Notes: generated by a model not told the origin, from the sequence alone. Positions 12,596 through 26,265 are shown, numbered from the stretch's first letter. The stretch: DNA of 64,000 nucleotides from Paramecium sonneborni (GCA_905182985.1 CAJJDN010000156.1:33046-97045), one strand, 5' to 3'. Made by a program: numbers and translations.

Positions 12596-12916
12596 ATGAT
12601 AGGTCCAAAATCAATATTTTAGATTCCTATTTCAGAATATTAGAATCAAACTAATGATGATATCGAGTGTTTAGATGATTATTATACTGAAACTTTGTAA
12701 AAAGATGACTTATCAACTTCCTAATTCATTATTCTCAAACCCACACATAAATTAAAACAAAATAAAAGAGTTAGATTCAATTTAGATATTGTCTTATGCC
12801 AATTTTGTAGAGATGAACCAGCCCTTACGATTTCTAAATAAATCAAATAACTTATTATGTCAAGACCAAAATTACAGTGGGTCAACCCCACATTCGTTAA
12901 CATTAAATAAAAATGA
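12596..12916 (+). CDS. Small protein with RVxF-type PP1-docking motif
   Basis: 106 codons, no intron. It reads MIGPKSIFQIPISEYQ, an acidic stretch (NDDIECLDDYY), then HKLKQNKRVRFNLDIV and CQFCRDEP. KRVRFN is a good match to the basic-RVxF docking motif that binds protein phosphatase 1 (known from many regulatory subunits). The region before it is acidic and the motif is preceded by lysines, as in real docking sites. No other domain. A PP1 regulator is an inference from the motif alone; it could be chance. Divergent from the pseudokinase gene, 157 bp away. Confidence 0.6.
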
Positions 12917-12928
12917 TTTTTATTGTAT

Positions 12929-13222
12929 ATGTTTCACTTAATTTACTTTCTTTTACACACTTCTATTTGTGGTCATCATTAAGAGATTAAAAATTCTTAT
13001 AATTTAGAATTAATGGGTAAGAAAATTTATTAAGAAAAATTAGAATATAATTAATTATCAAGTTCTAAATCCATTAAAGAATTCAATACCCTCAATATTT
13101 AAATTTTACTATAAAAATCATAATTAATAAACTATCTTTATTTTTCCTCAAAATATACATTCGATTAAAAATTCTTATTTTCATTCTTAAAATCATTAAA
13201 CTTATGTCTCAAAAAAAGATGA
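12929..13222 (+). CDS. Possible small secreted protein, model uncertain
   Basis: A 97-codon frame beginning MFHLIYFLLHTSICGHH, which looks like a signal peptide, followed by hydrophilic sequence (KIYQEKLEYNQLSSSKSIKEF). It starts 13 bp after the RVxF gene. Protein-like frames continue to about 13600 in other phases (for example LLIQEIREKTFDQHN), so the real gene is probably longer with introns I could not place. The 3' part lies in a duplicated segment. Confidence 0.4.
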
Positions 13223-14319
13223 TTTTTTTTTAACCAAAGAATAAATTATATTTACTTTAAAATTTCAATATGTATTAATAATCATTGGAAAAATTTTATT
13301 TTAAAATTATTTCTTCCATTTTTTCGAATTGATACTGTTATTACAAACTTTCAAATTTAACAAAAACTTTTCAACTTTTGATTCAAGAAATTAGAGAAAA
13401 GACCTTTGATTAGCATAATTTATTTTATTATTATATTCATAATAAAGCAATTTGGTATTAAATATACTTGTTATCCATAATTTAATTAAAAATAAAAAAA
13501 CCATAAACAATTTATTTTTAAACCTTTGGAATTAATTTCTAAACATATTAGATTATAGAGTTTTAGATAATTTTTAATTGAGAAAAACAGTCAATCTAAT
13601 TATTTATTTAACTAATTATTCATAAATTTTAAATATTCATTAGACAACAATAAAGAAAAAAGGTAAGAAATCCTAAAAAGTATGATCAACATGAAAGTAA
13701 ATAACCCCAAAAGCATTCAGAAAGATGACAAGAATTAAATGAGATAAAATTTGATTAAATAAATTTTAAAATTTAATTTAAGATATCTAATATTTATTGT
13801 AATTGTGAATTTAATCGTTTTTCTATGAATAATGTTCATAATGATCTTAATTGATATATGCTTGAAAAGACATTTTTAATGATTTTTAATATGATTTCTG
13901 AGCTTTTGATTATGTTATAAGTATTAAATTTGTAAGTAAAAATATAGAGAAAGTATATCATATTTTATCATTTCTTCTTTAAAGAATGGTGGATGCAGTG
14001 ATAGGCTACAATTTTGGGACTGTTACAACTTTTTGGAGAAGAATATCATAGAAATGAAAACATGTTTATTCAATGTTCAATTCAGATGTATCGAAATCTT
14101 CAAAGTTGTATAAATCTAAGAGATCTGGTTTAGGTTTAGGTTTAATTGGAGATGTTCTACATGTATCTAATGTAGAGTCTTGGCTCAATTAGAGAGAAGA
14201 CTTATGATGCGTAGATTCTGAACATCCCATAATAATAATTTAATTATTAAAGTTAATTAGATGATGCATCATTGAAATAATTGTTTTTGAGGCTTATAAA
14301 CTAATAATATTTAGTGAAA
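13167..14319. repeat. Direct repeat, copy 1 (1153 bp, before single N)
   Basis: Matches 14321-15473 as far as read, separated by a single N at 14320. Carries a full MGCSES gene. Probable assembly duplication. Confidence 0.9.
13958..14230 (-). CDS. Small N-myristoylation-motif protein (MGCSES family)
   Basis: 90 codons, no intron. Begins MGCSESTHHKSSL: Gly2, Cys3 and Ser6 fit an N-myristoylation plus palmitoylation signal. A proline/lysine segment (SPIKPKPKPDLLDL) and an acidic segment (NFEDFDTSEL) follow, then VVTVPKLQPI and a basic end (QRRNDK). Its paralogue at 15842-16099 shares MGCSES, KSSL, FDT-EL, a V-x-x-PKL-x-PI block and QRR. No known family recognised; a small lipid-anchored adaptor is inferred. 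The identical gene at 15112-15384 is probably the same locus assembled twice. Confidence 0.7.
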
Positions 14320-14320
14320 N

Positions 14321-15473
14321 AAAAATTCTTATTTTCATTCTTAAAATCATTAAACTTATGTCTCAAAAAAAGATGATTTTTTTTTAACCAAAGAATAAAT
14401 TATATTTACTTTAAAATTTCAATATGTATTAATAATCATTGGAAAAATTTTATTTTAAAATTATTTCTTCCATTTTTTCGAATTGATACTGTTATTACAA
14501 ACTTTCAAATTTAACAAAAACTTTTCAACTTTTGATTCAAGAAATTAGAGAAAAGACCTTTGATTAGCATAATTTATTTTATTATTATATTCATAATAAA
14601 GCAATTTGGTATTAAATATACTTGTTATCCATAATTTAATTAAAAATAAAAAAACCATAAACAATTTATTTTTAAACCTTTGGAATTAATTTCTAAACAT
14701 ATTAGATTATAGAGTTTTAGATAATTTTTAATTGAGAAAAACAGTCAATCTAATTATTTATTTAACTAATTATTCATAAATTTTAAATATTCATTAGACA
14801 ACAATAAAGAAAAAAGGTAAGAAATCCTAAAAAGTATGATCAACATGAAAGTAAATAACCCCAAAAGCATTCAGAAAGATGACAAGAATTAAATGAGATA
14901 AAATTTGATTAAATAAATTTTAAAATTTAATTTAAGATATCTAATATTTATTGTAATTGTGAATTTAATCGTTTTTCTATGAATAATGTTCATAATGATC
15001 TTAATTGATATATGCTTGAAAAGACATTTTTAATGATTTTTAATATGATTTCTGAGCTTTTGATTATGTTATAAGTATTAAATTTGTAAGTAAAAATATA
15101 GAGAAAGTATATCATATTTTATCATTTCTTCTTTAAAGAATGGTGGATGCAGTGATAGGCTACAATTTTGGGACTGTTACAACTTTTTGGAGAAGAATAT
15201 CATAGAAATGAAAACATGTTTATTCAATGTTCAATTCAGATGTATCGAAATCTTCAAAGTTGTATAAATCTAAGAGATCTGGTTTAGGTTTAGGTTTAAT
15301 TGGAGATGTTCTACATGTATCTAATGTAGAGTCTTGGCTCAATTAGAGAGAAGACTTATGATGCGTAGATTCTGAACATCCCATAATAATAATTTAATTA
15401 TTAAAGTTAATTAGATGATGCATCATTGAAATAATTGTTTTTGAGGCTTATAAACTAATAATATTTAGTGAAA
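14321..15473. repeat. Direct repeat, copy 2 (1153 bp, after single N)
   Basis: Second copy of 13167-14319. Sequence beyond 15473 is unique, so this copy is the one continuous with the right flank. Confidence 0.9.
15112..15384 (-). CDS. MGCSES-family protein, second assembled copy
   Basis: Identical in sequence to 13958-14230 and located at the same offset within the repeat. If the repeat is an assembly artefact, only this one gene exists. Features are as described for the first copy. Confidence 0.65.
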
Positions 15474-15841
15474 TGATTATAAATAAGAATTTATGAAATG
15501 AGCAATTATATTATATATAAAATAAAGAGAGATCTTATGTAAATATATCTTAATTATAAATTATATAAATAAATTATATATTTGATAGAACAATAAAAGA
15601 GTGAAATAAGTTTTAATTGTAATATGTTAAATAAAAGTAAAACATAATAAGTAAAAGAATGCTATAGAATAGATAAAAAATTTAAATTCATTAATGATAC
15701 ATTATTAAATGAAGATTGTTTTTGATAAGATTGAGAAAACAAATTTAAGAGAAGAGTTAGAAGGTATAGATGATGAGAAATGAAAAAAATAATAAAGATA
15801 GTTTGGTTAAAGAATAAAAAATAATATTATATATTATAAGA

Positions 15842-16099
15842 TCATTGAATGATTGACATTTTTCTTCTTTAAAAAATGATTGACATATTAATAGGTCGTA
15901 ATTTAGGTATGGATATAACTCTTTATTAGATTTCATCATAATAATGTGATATATTCTGATCATCAAGTTCATAAGTATCAAAATGATCATATGTAGCATT
16001 AAGTGAAATAGGAAGAATGAATGTTGATGGTGAATCTATGGTTGAATAAGTTTTGAATGTGAGAGATGATTTAAAAGGTTGAGATTCAGAGCAGCCCAT
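15842..16099 (-). CDS. MGCSES-family paralogue
   Basis: 85 codons, outside the duplicated segment and clearly diverged, so a genuine paralogue. It starts MGCSESQPFKSSL, has a serine/threonine-rich stretch, then HFDTYELDDQN, VISIPKLRPI and QRRKM near the end. Conservation is strongest in the lipid-anchor motif, the FDT-EL acidic block, the IPKL-PI block and the basic end, which suggests a membrane-bound peptide adaptor with two interaction segments. Function unknown. Confidence 0.7.
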
Positions 16100-16257
16100 A
16101 AAGTTAATTAAATATTATTGAATGAGCGTTATTTTGATTTAGTTAATTAGTTAATAAATATATATATTTAAGTAAATGAAATTTAATGAAAAGGTTTAAT
16201 ATATAATAATATTTTATATTTATAAGTGGTAATGGTTTTGAAATAAATAAAATTATT

Positions 16258-17240
16258 ATGCTATTTAAATAAAATTGCTCATTATTTAGAAAGCTTTTAG
16301 CTTAGAAATGTTTAATGATGCCAGGAGCATATAATGGTATGGTTGGTAGACAATGTGCAGATAATGGTTTTGAAGCTTTATACATTTCAGGTGCTGCTGT
16401 TACTGCATCAAGTGGAGTCCCAGATATTGGGTATAATTTATAAATAACTATTAAAGTATGGTAACTTTGGATGGATTCTGTAAAATTATAAAAGATGTTG
16501 CACTTGCTTCAGGATTACCTATTTTAGCAGATGCTGATACAGGATTTGGAGAAGGAGAAATGTGCTCTAAAACTGTTTGGGAATATTTTATTCATGGAGC
16601 ATCAGGTTTACATATTGAAGATTAAGTATTCCCAAAACGTTGTGGACATTTAGATGGTAAAGAATTGATACCATCTGATGTCATGGAGAAAAAGATATAA
16701 ATAGCCAAAAATGCTAGTATTTAATGTAGTGGAGGAGAATTTGTTATTTGTGGTAATCTATCTCATCTATACAATATTTAGCACGTACTGATGCTAGAGG
16801 AACACATGGATTAGATGAATGTATCAAAAGAAGTAAAGCATATATGGATGCTGGAGCTGATATGATATTCCCAGAAGGATTACATACTAAAGAAGAAATG
16901 GCTGTTGTAGCTAAAGAATTGAAGTTAAAAAATCCTAATATTTATTTGTTGGCAAATATGACAGAATTTGGAAAAACTCCATACATTTCATTAAAAGAAT
17001 TTGAATAAATGGGTTATAATTGTGTTATCTATCCTGTATCAACATTAAGAATTGCTAGTAAAGCTATAGATGAATTCTTAAAATAATTAAAGAAGGATGA
17101 ATCTTAAGTGAATACAGTTCAAAAGTATAAAAATTAATATTATATAATTTAGCATGCAAACACGCAAAGAATTGTACTCCACTTTAGGATACACCCCTGG
17201 TAAGGAATGGTATTTTCCAAATTCAAAATAACAACAATGA
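16258..17240 (+). CDS. prpB: 2-methylisocitrate lyase (PrpB-like)
   Basis: 299 codons after removing introns 16431-16456 (26), 16753-16781 (29) and 17125-17152 (28). ICL/PEP-mutase family: FRKLLAQKCLMMPGAYNG, ALYISGAAV, ILADADTGFG, HIEDQVFPKRCGH (the KxCGH active-site motif), VICARTDAR, LANMTEFGKTP, VIYPVSTLRIASKA and a C-terminal MQTRKELYSTLGY, all typical of methylisocitrate lyase. It cleaves 2-methylisocitrate to pyruvate and succinate in propionate breakdown. The short basic leader (FKQNCSLFRK) might be mitochondrial targeting, but is not decisive. The AAG acceptor of intron 1 is forced by the conserved frame. Confidence 0.93.
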
Positions 17241-17248
17241 TTCTATAA

Positions 17249-17671
17249 TCAATATTTCATAATAAAAACAACATAAATATAATCACTTCCATATTTTTTG
17301 TATTTCAATACTTCTATATTTAAACCTCTTAAATGTATAAATTCATTAACATATATAATAATCTTATTGGTTTCAGCTTTTATAGTGTCTATTTGAATAA
17401 TTGCTCCAAAAATAAGATGATAAATTTTGAGTATTACTTATAATTGTGCAAATATTGATTACTTTATGTCTTATATCGAGACATAATTCATTATTTATAC
17501 ATAATTTACTAATAAATATCTACCTGATGGAGAATTTATTTTCAATATTTGAATCATTTTGTTAAACTTTGTAAAATAAGGACTTGATTATCAACATTGT
17601 AAATTCAAATCTTCTTTAGTGTTATAATTAAAATATCTCTTCTCAAATTCAAAGTTTTAGTTCACATACAT
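17249..17671 (-). CDS. Small hypothetical protein
   Basis: 119 codons if two introns are removed: 29 nt (GTTGATAATCAAG...ACAAAG) and 34 nt (GTAATACTCAAAA...TTGGAG). Both have non-TAG acceptors, but the length closes and the exons read well: KRYFNYNTKEDLNL, ELCLDIRHKVINI and YVNEFIHLRGLNIEVLKY. No family recognised. Its stop lies 8 bp from that of the methylisocitrate lyase (convergent), and its start is 25 bp past the importin stop, typical of this compact genome. Confidence 0.5.
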
Positions 17672-17696
17672 TACCCATTAATAATTATAATTTAAA

Positions 17697-20441
17697 TCAA
17701 TAAAACTTCAATTAAAATCCATAAACGTCATTTAATAACTATTTGGCAAATGACACACACTCTTAATAATCTTTATCTTTGAATTAACTCATCTTTCTAA
17801 TTAATTCAATCACAAAATCACTTGTTATGAAGTCTTTAAGTTTTATTTTCATATCTGAAACTGTCTAAAAGAAATGTGAACAATCAAATATACAACACAA
17901 AGTCAATCGAACATATTCCTAATTATTTATTTATATTCATTACAATTGTGGGTTTTAATTTTAAGCTACACATTTCTGTACAAAATATTATGAACCATTC
18001 TACTGTATCTCTAAGTTCAAAATTTTATACATTAGGTTCACAATAAGCATGTAAAATACAAGTATAAAATGAAGTCATTGTTTCTTTTAATCTTTCTGCA
18101 TAATCTTAATCAACATTCTAAGTGCTTTTTGTCAAATCCATACTAGCAGCAAATCCTAATTTAAGAATCTCTTTAAGATCCCCCAAGAATTAAAAAGACT
18201 TCTCTTTTAATCCTAAAATTATATCTGCAATCGCATTATAAACTTGTAATTTTAATTCCCTATTGAAATTAGGATTCTAAATCTATTATACTTATTACTT
18301 TAATTAGACCAAAGAAATAATTTAAAATATTCATATAAGGTACAAACTCTTCTTCCATAGCTCTTGCAATATCAGCTAAACAAAACAGTGCAGTTTTAAA
18401 GCTTTCCATATCATCTGGTTCTGAAAGAGGTTTATTTAATTCTGATATCAATTAAGATGAATATTTAGATAATTTCTTTTTAAATGCATATGCTATTCCA
18501 GAAAGAACATAAAAGTAATCATTTTTAACTCTAGAATCAACATTTGATAATGTTTTCATGATTGATTCAAACACTGATTCTGGAGTAGTTGAATCATCTA
18601 ATCTTACAACACAACCATGCATAGCACTCATTAATCCCATTTCTAAATGATACTTAATTTCAGCTGGTACTTAATTACTTCCACTTTCTAATAATTAAAT
18701 TTATTAAAAAAATTGTAGTAAATAATCATTACATAATTTTGTATCTGTAACACTATAAATAATATTAAGAATAGCCATGAAAGCTGTATCAATTAAAGCT
18801 ATTTCTGGATTCTTGATATCTGCTCTTACAGAAGTGCTTGCTAAATGTTACAAAATAGTAAATTTTTCTCTAGTAAATATACTATTTGGGAATTTTTGCA
18901 ATTATTCAGTAAGATAAACAAATACCCAAATTAAATGTTAAACAATAGAAATTTTATTATTCAATTAATCTAATAAAGTTGCTAACATATGATTTGCTTA
19001 ATCATGTTCATGAAAACACTAAGGATAATTTTCAGCTACTCTACTTAATGTTTAAGCAGTAGCTTTCTTGACTTTAAAGTGTTGATCAATCAAACAAGTA
19101 AAAAGACTACTTAAAGCAGATTTAATAAGTAATTCTATTTCTTCAGTATAGACTTCAGCCAAAGCTCCAAAAGCCATTACACTAGCCTTTCTATATTCCC
19201 ATTATTAATGTGTAATAGTGTTTTAAATAAAATTCTTAACTAATTCATAAGTATTAACACCAGCAAATTCAATTATAAATGCTAAACCTTTACAAGAGGA
19301 ATCAGGAACTGATAAACCTTAATATTCATCATCTACATCTCCACTATCTAATAAAAGATTTCTCATGAATGGTAATATAAATCCTTCATAATTCTTCTTA
19401 AAAAATTACTCACAACAATCTGTTGCATTACTTCCTGGTGTTTATTGATTTCCATTCTACGTTCTTTCTTCTTTCATTTCTGCACATATAGTATTCCAAA
19501 TTTCAATAGCTGCTATTGATAACTCACCTTAATTTTCAAATGATGTTTATGTAGCTTAATATAATTCATTTATGAAAACAGGTAAAAATGTAAATAGCTG
19601 CTTCACAAAATCAATCAAACATTAAAGTGCTTTATGTTTTACTTCCTAAATACTACATACTGCATTAGATAAGATCAGATTTTTAACATATGTAAAGATT
19701 TCCTAAAATTTAAAATTTATGAAAATACTTATTATTTAAACAAGTTGTTCATAAAATATAAAGAATCCTATAAAGCTTTGATTGCTGTTAATCTAATTTC
19801 TAGAGTCTATTCATTTAAATCCATTCCTACACAAATTCCCATTAGAATAACTTTTGAGTCTTATTCAGATATCCCTGATGATTAATGAGTTTTCTAAATT
19901 ATTACAATTCATACTAATGCTTCACAAATATAACCTAATGTCATGATGGCTGATACTTTAATCAAATTATCTGTATGTTTTGAATTTGTTGTAAGTCTAG
20001 AAATTAAATCTGGCCATTCTTATCTAGGTAATTCAATTGCACATATTTCACTAATAGTCTAATTAATAGATTAATAAATTAACATTTGCTGCCGATCTTC
20101 TAATTTCATTTTCAGGATCAATCAATTATTCCATGAACTTAAGTTTTACATCATTCTTTGTTTTTTAAGAACATGCCAACCAAAAAATTTAATTAGATAG
20201 TGGATGCTATCATATACAAGATTAATACAATCAATCCGACTAGTCGTTTTACTAAAGTACTACAAGCAACTCTTATTCGATTTTAAATCCCGCGATTTGA
20301 AAATGCTTAAGCACAAAAATTCATGAATTCATCAGGACATTCATCTTTGTATTTCAAAAGAACTTGTTCTGCTGAACTTCTTTGAGCATTGCTCTCAAAG
20401 AAAGCACATTGTACCAAATCCAAAAATTATTGTGGCTACAT
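17697..20441 (-). CDS. Importin subunit beta (karyopherin beta-1)
   Basis: Nuclear import receptor made of HEAT repeats. The start reads MQPQQFLDLVQCAFFES-NAQRSSAEQVL, matching the importin-beta N-terminus. Further diagnostic stretches are EWPDLI, MTLGYICEAL, VPDSSCKGLAF, KATAQTLSRVAENYP, ESVFESIMKTL, ALFCLADIARAMEEEFVPYM and a late repeat LKEILKLGFAASMDL. About 850 residues, near the family's usual 860-880. Several introns; at the 3' end a 22-nt one (near 18300) and a 25-nt one (near 17935) are needed to keep frame. It carries cargo through nuclear pores under Ran control. Confidence 0.88.
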
Positions 20442-20503
20442 TTTTATGTTTAATTTTTTAAAAATATATTGCGGATTTATAAATAAATTATTTAGTATAT
20501 GAT

Positions 20504-20875
20504 TCATGATTAGTTCATTTTTCTTAATATACGTCTTTCAAAATGAGCAAAGTTTACACCAAGAACAATACCATTATAATTAGGTTTAGCAGTTTGAGGC
20601 TTTATTGGTTTTGTTAAGGGAGGTAATTACAAATATATAGCAGTTGAGTGTTCTTGATTTAGTTATATTTCTTGAAGAGGCATTTTTAAAGGAACCTTAT
20701 TCAATGAAGGTAAACGTTATCTATGTTCACTATCTCTTGTTGTTGACTTTCGTTTCCTATTCCTTATCTTGTTGAAGTTAAGTAATTCTTTCCCCCAATT
20801 CAAAAGGGTTGGTTCTAATTCACTGACCTCTCTTAGCTGCTCTATAGCTCGACGCTCGTTAGGGATTAAATTCAT
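20504..20875 (-). CDS. Small basic hypothetical protein
   Basis: 123 codons, no intron. Starts MNLIPNERRAIEQLREV, then LLNWGKELLNFNKIRNRKRKS, a proline/lysine section (LPPLTKPIKPQ) and a tail NGIVLGVNFAHFERRI. Unusually GC-rich for the window, as is often true of constrained coding. It is divergent from the MAP3K-like gene at 21053, and the 177-bp spacer holds the candidate H/ACA RNA. No family recognised. Confidence 0.6.
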
Positions 20876-20891
20876 TAATTAAATTAATTAA

Positions 20892-21023
20892 TGGCAAAAA
20901 ACACTCTGGACACACAATCTACAATATTTGTGTCCCTTTTTACTTTTGCCACATTAAAGTAATGGCATTATTCAATACAAGATAGCTTAAATGCATCTTG
21001 TATCTGCACGCTTCTTTACAATC
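20892..21023 (+). ncRNA. Candidate H/ACA box snoRNA
   Basis: Two hairpins in the order expected for an H/ACA guide RNA. Hairpin 1: lower stem TGGCAAAA (20892-20899) with TTTTGCCA (20944-20951); a symmetric 8/8-nt internal loop (20900-20907 and 20936-20943) as the pocket; upper stem GGACACA (20908-20914) with TGTGTCC (20929-20935). Box H ACATTA (ANANNA) follows at 20951-20956. Hairpin 2: upper stem ATACAAGAT (20975-20983) with ATCTTGTAT (20995-21003); a weaker lower stem AAAG/CTTT. ACA box at 21018-21020, three bases before the proposed end. The upper stems end 15 nt before box H and before ACA, within the known 14-16 nt rule. Target unknown. Confidence 0.62.
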
Positions 21024-21052
21024 ACTACTATATATATAATAAATAATATTAA

Positions 21053-23717
<2,665 letters not shown>

Positions 23718-24041
23718 TCATAGATCGTGTACATGAGCCTATCTTTTTTCTTTTCCCTTTAATTTTGGTTACATTTCTTCCTCATCTTTTTTGTAATCTA
23801 ATTGCTTTTAGACATGTTTTAACTTCTTTTCCTATTATTACAACCTCTTGGCATTATTTTTCTTCTCATTTTCATCGGACCATTCTTCATCTTCATGTTA
23901 TTATTCCTGTCTTTTTTATTTTTATTAATCTCTTTATAATGTCTCTACCTTATTGTTTCTCTTATTATTATTGTTCCTAGTCCTAGATCTAACATTACGA
24001 TTATCACCATCTGCCAAGAAGTCGTTGTCTTCTAAATCCAT
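23718..24041 (-). CDS. Small highly charged protein
   Basis: 107 codons, no intron. Starts MDLEDNDFLADGDNRN, then a basic asparagine/arginine stretch, alternating K/R/Q/E sequence (HEDEEWSDENEKKN) and a lysine-rich end (YKKDEEEMQPKLKGKEKR). Low-complexity and probably disordered or helical; perhaps nuclear. Its TGA is at 23718-23720, immediately next to the TGA of the kinase gene (23715-23717), leaving no bases between two convergent coding regions. No family recognised. Confidence 0.65.
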
Positions 24042-24257
24042 TTAAATTTATTTATTTAGGTTGGTATTAAATTTTAAGATAATTGATCATAATTATTGAT
24101 AATTCATCATATTTAACATTTTCAATGATATATTTATACGTAATATATAGGATAATTATATTGACTTTGATTGAGGAGAGATAGCCAAAGTAAGAAAAAT
24201 TTATTACTATATATGAATGAGATTAATATTTAATTTATATATTAATATTTGAAGTAG

Positions 24258-25326
24258 ATGTAAAAGAAGAGAGAGAAATTTAGAATTGAAACAAGAAGGA
24301 ATGATCTTGAACGATGTTTTAAATAAAAAAGAGAAATCTAAGAATCAGGTGTAATAATAACAATAGGAGATTATTGCTATAATTCTGATAATTTGTTAGG
24401 AAAGGGATCTTATTGTTAAGTATATGCAGGTTGGAAAGTATTTAGCAGATTTAATGATTTAGTATTAGAATAAGAATAAGAAGGTGGCAATAAGAGTAAT
24501 GGTTGGGAATGATCGTGTAGATTAGGAAATAGAATTGTAGAAAAGTTTAAAATCTAAGAATATAGCAAGGATTTACGATGATGTAAAAATTGAAGATAAA
24601 CATTATATAATAATGGAATTATGTGATGGTAGATAACTATCTTAAATTTGAGAGTCTTTAAGCAAGCGATATTAAGAATTTAATAGGAAGGAGGCAATAT
24701 AGTATTTTTAGCAAATTTTAGATGGTTTGGAAGAATTGGAGAAACATAACATAATACATAGAGATTTGAAATTGGACAATATATTATTGAAAAAGAAATA
24801 AGTAATGATAATAGTGATGTAAATAGATAAAGATAATTGATTTTGGATTTGCTAAGAATTTGATAGATAATGGATTGGGAACTGAATCAGTAAAATGTGG
24901 AACTCCAGAAACCATGGCACCAGAAGTTCATAAATGTAATAAACGAACAATTTATAGTGATAAATAAGATGTTTGGGCTTTGGGAATAATTTTACACTAA
25001 TTATTTTATAAAATTCATCCTTTCGAATCATTAGAATGTTTATTGTAAAGTTTATTATATAAAAATTTAGGGAAAATAAACGAAGAGATATTTAAGAAGA
25101 AGAGGATCTAGTAGTTAATGATTTTATCAATAAATGTTTGACAGAGGATGATTAAAGAATGTCAATAAAAGAAGCATTATAACATCGGATTCGTAAATAT
25201 CGTATTGCTTTGGATCCAGATGATTAAAAAACACTCTTTAGCTAAATAAAAGATTGTGTCTAAAACAAACTAGAAAGTTTGACTCATTATTGGTATGAAA
25301 CAGTAAGGGGTTACTTAATTAAATGA
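24258..25326 (+). CDS. Ser/Thr protein kinase (ULK/Atg1-like group)
   Basis: 322 codons with four introns: 24438-24462 (25), 24629-24652 (24, GAG acceptor), 24802-24826 (25) and 25045-25070 (26); length closes exactly. Motifs: LLGKGSYCQVYAG, KKVAIRVM (lysine), ELCD, HRDLKLDNILL, IIDFGFAK, CGTPETMAPEV, DVWALGIILHQLFY, and a C-lobe end CLTEDDQRMSIKEALQH. Catalytic residues are intact. The FGFAK/CGTPxxMAPE pattern and simple domain-only layout resemble the ULK/Atg1 group, which is expanded in ciliates; exact subfamily is uncertain. The second intron hides what otherwise looks like an in-frame TGA. Confidence 0.87.
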
Positions 25327-25348
25327 ATGAAAATATATATATATAAAT

Positions 25349-25549
25349 TCAATTGACTATTGAAGACTTTTGAGGTGTGACTGTTTTATTTCTTATAAGT
25401 TATTCTTACAAGGCATCCTTGACATCTTATTGCAACTTGATTTACTTTCTTATTGTTTTGGTCTGACGATACTCATCTAAAACAGCATGTGCTTAAATCC
25501 TATGATCTTTTTCTCGCTGTTCTTTATTAAATGTAGATTCTAACATCAT
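25349..25549 (-). CDS. Very small helical protein
   Basis: 66 codons: MMLESTFNKEQREKDHRI, then AVLDEYRQTKTIRKQIKLQQ, ending TVTPQKSSIVN. Charged and helical, without a domain. The reading is clean, the frame is GC-richer than its flanks, and it lies tail-to-tail 22 bp from the kinase gene. Plausible real gene of unknown function. Confidence 0.5.
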
Positions 25550-25617
25550 AGTTTTTTATTGGTTGACTTTCTCAGATGTAATTACGCATCCCATATTTAT
25601 AAAATATTATATAATTT

Positions 25618-26015
25618 TCAAATTATTGACACTATTATATTTATCATCTTATGCATTATTTCCATTTTAATTGATTACACTTTATTACTTTTAAATAACG
25701 CATTTAACTCACATAAAACAAATTTATTAGGCAAAAAAATTATTTCTATTAAAAATTCAAATTGCTCCATTCTCCATGCTTTCCTTTTTTTCTATTCAAA
25801 TTTTATCCTTGGTAAATTGCATTTTCCAAAAAAAGAAAATTAACTCAAGATGACTAAGGATAAATAATTTAGCAACTATATTATTTGCTATATTTGTAAA
25901 CTCCTTTAGAATTATTGAAGAGAATACCATTAACATCAATCATAGGAATATCTATATATTGATTAATATCTAAAACATATTAATTTATTGACACATTAAC
26001 ATTTAGGAATTTCAT
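25618..26015 (-). CDS. Hypothetical protein
   Basis: 123 codons if one 26-nt intron (GTTTACAAATATAG...ATATAG) is removed. N-terminus MKFLNVNVSINQYVLDINQY, then IDIPMIDVNGILFNNSKG; after the intron a less regular part (GKCNLPRIKFEQKKRKAW, EFLIEIIFLPNKFVLCEL). No family recognised. An antisense plus-strand frame at 25559-25843 is hydrophobic but lacks an ATG. The N-terminal exon is convincing; the rest less so. Confidence 0.4.
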
Positions 26016-26265
26016 TTCAAATCAAAGAAAATTTACAGTTTTTTTTCATTTAAGAATTCGATTATACACTCCTTTCTATCTACTTATAGAGTATCATCTA
26101 TCCATCTTAAAATTTCAAGGTGTATGCCTCACATATATATATATATAGAAACATATTGAAGTTAACTTCGAATTATAATCTAATTGATTAAATATAATTT
26201 TAAGGATATATACTATGAATACACATATAAACACAAAAAATTTATATGATACATATATATTATAT

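Noticed and set aside
14127..14143. Telomere-like GGTTTAGGTTTAGGT
   Set aside because: Encodes the KPKPKP segment of the MGCSES protein on the minus strand; too short to be a telomere.
13167..15473. True tandem gene duplication of the MGCSES gene
   Set aside because: Copies appear identical and abut a single N, which favours an assembly artefact; only the diverged gene at 15842 is counted as a real paralogue.
24640..24655. Apparent in-frame TGA in the ULK-like kinase
   Set aside because: A 24-nt intron (24629-24652, GAG acceptor) removes it and restores ELCD-ESL.
25559..25843. Plus-strand hydrophobic ORF of 94 codons
   Set aside because: Starts with TTG rather than ATG, has AT-driven composition and is antisense to a better frame.
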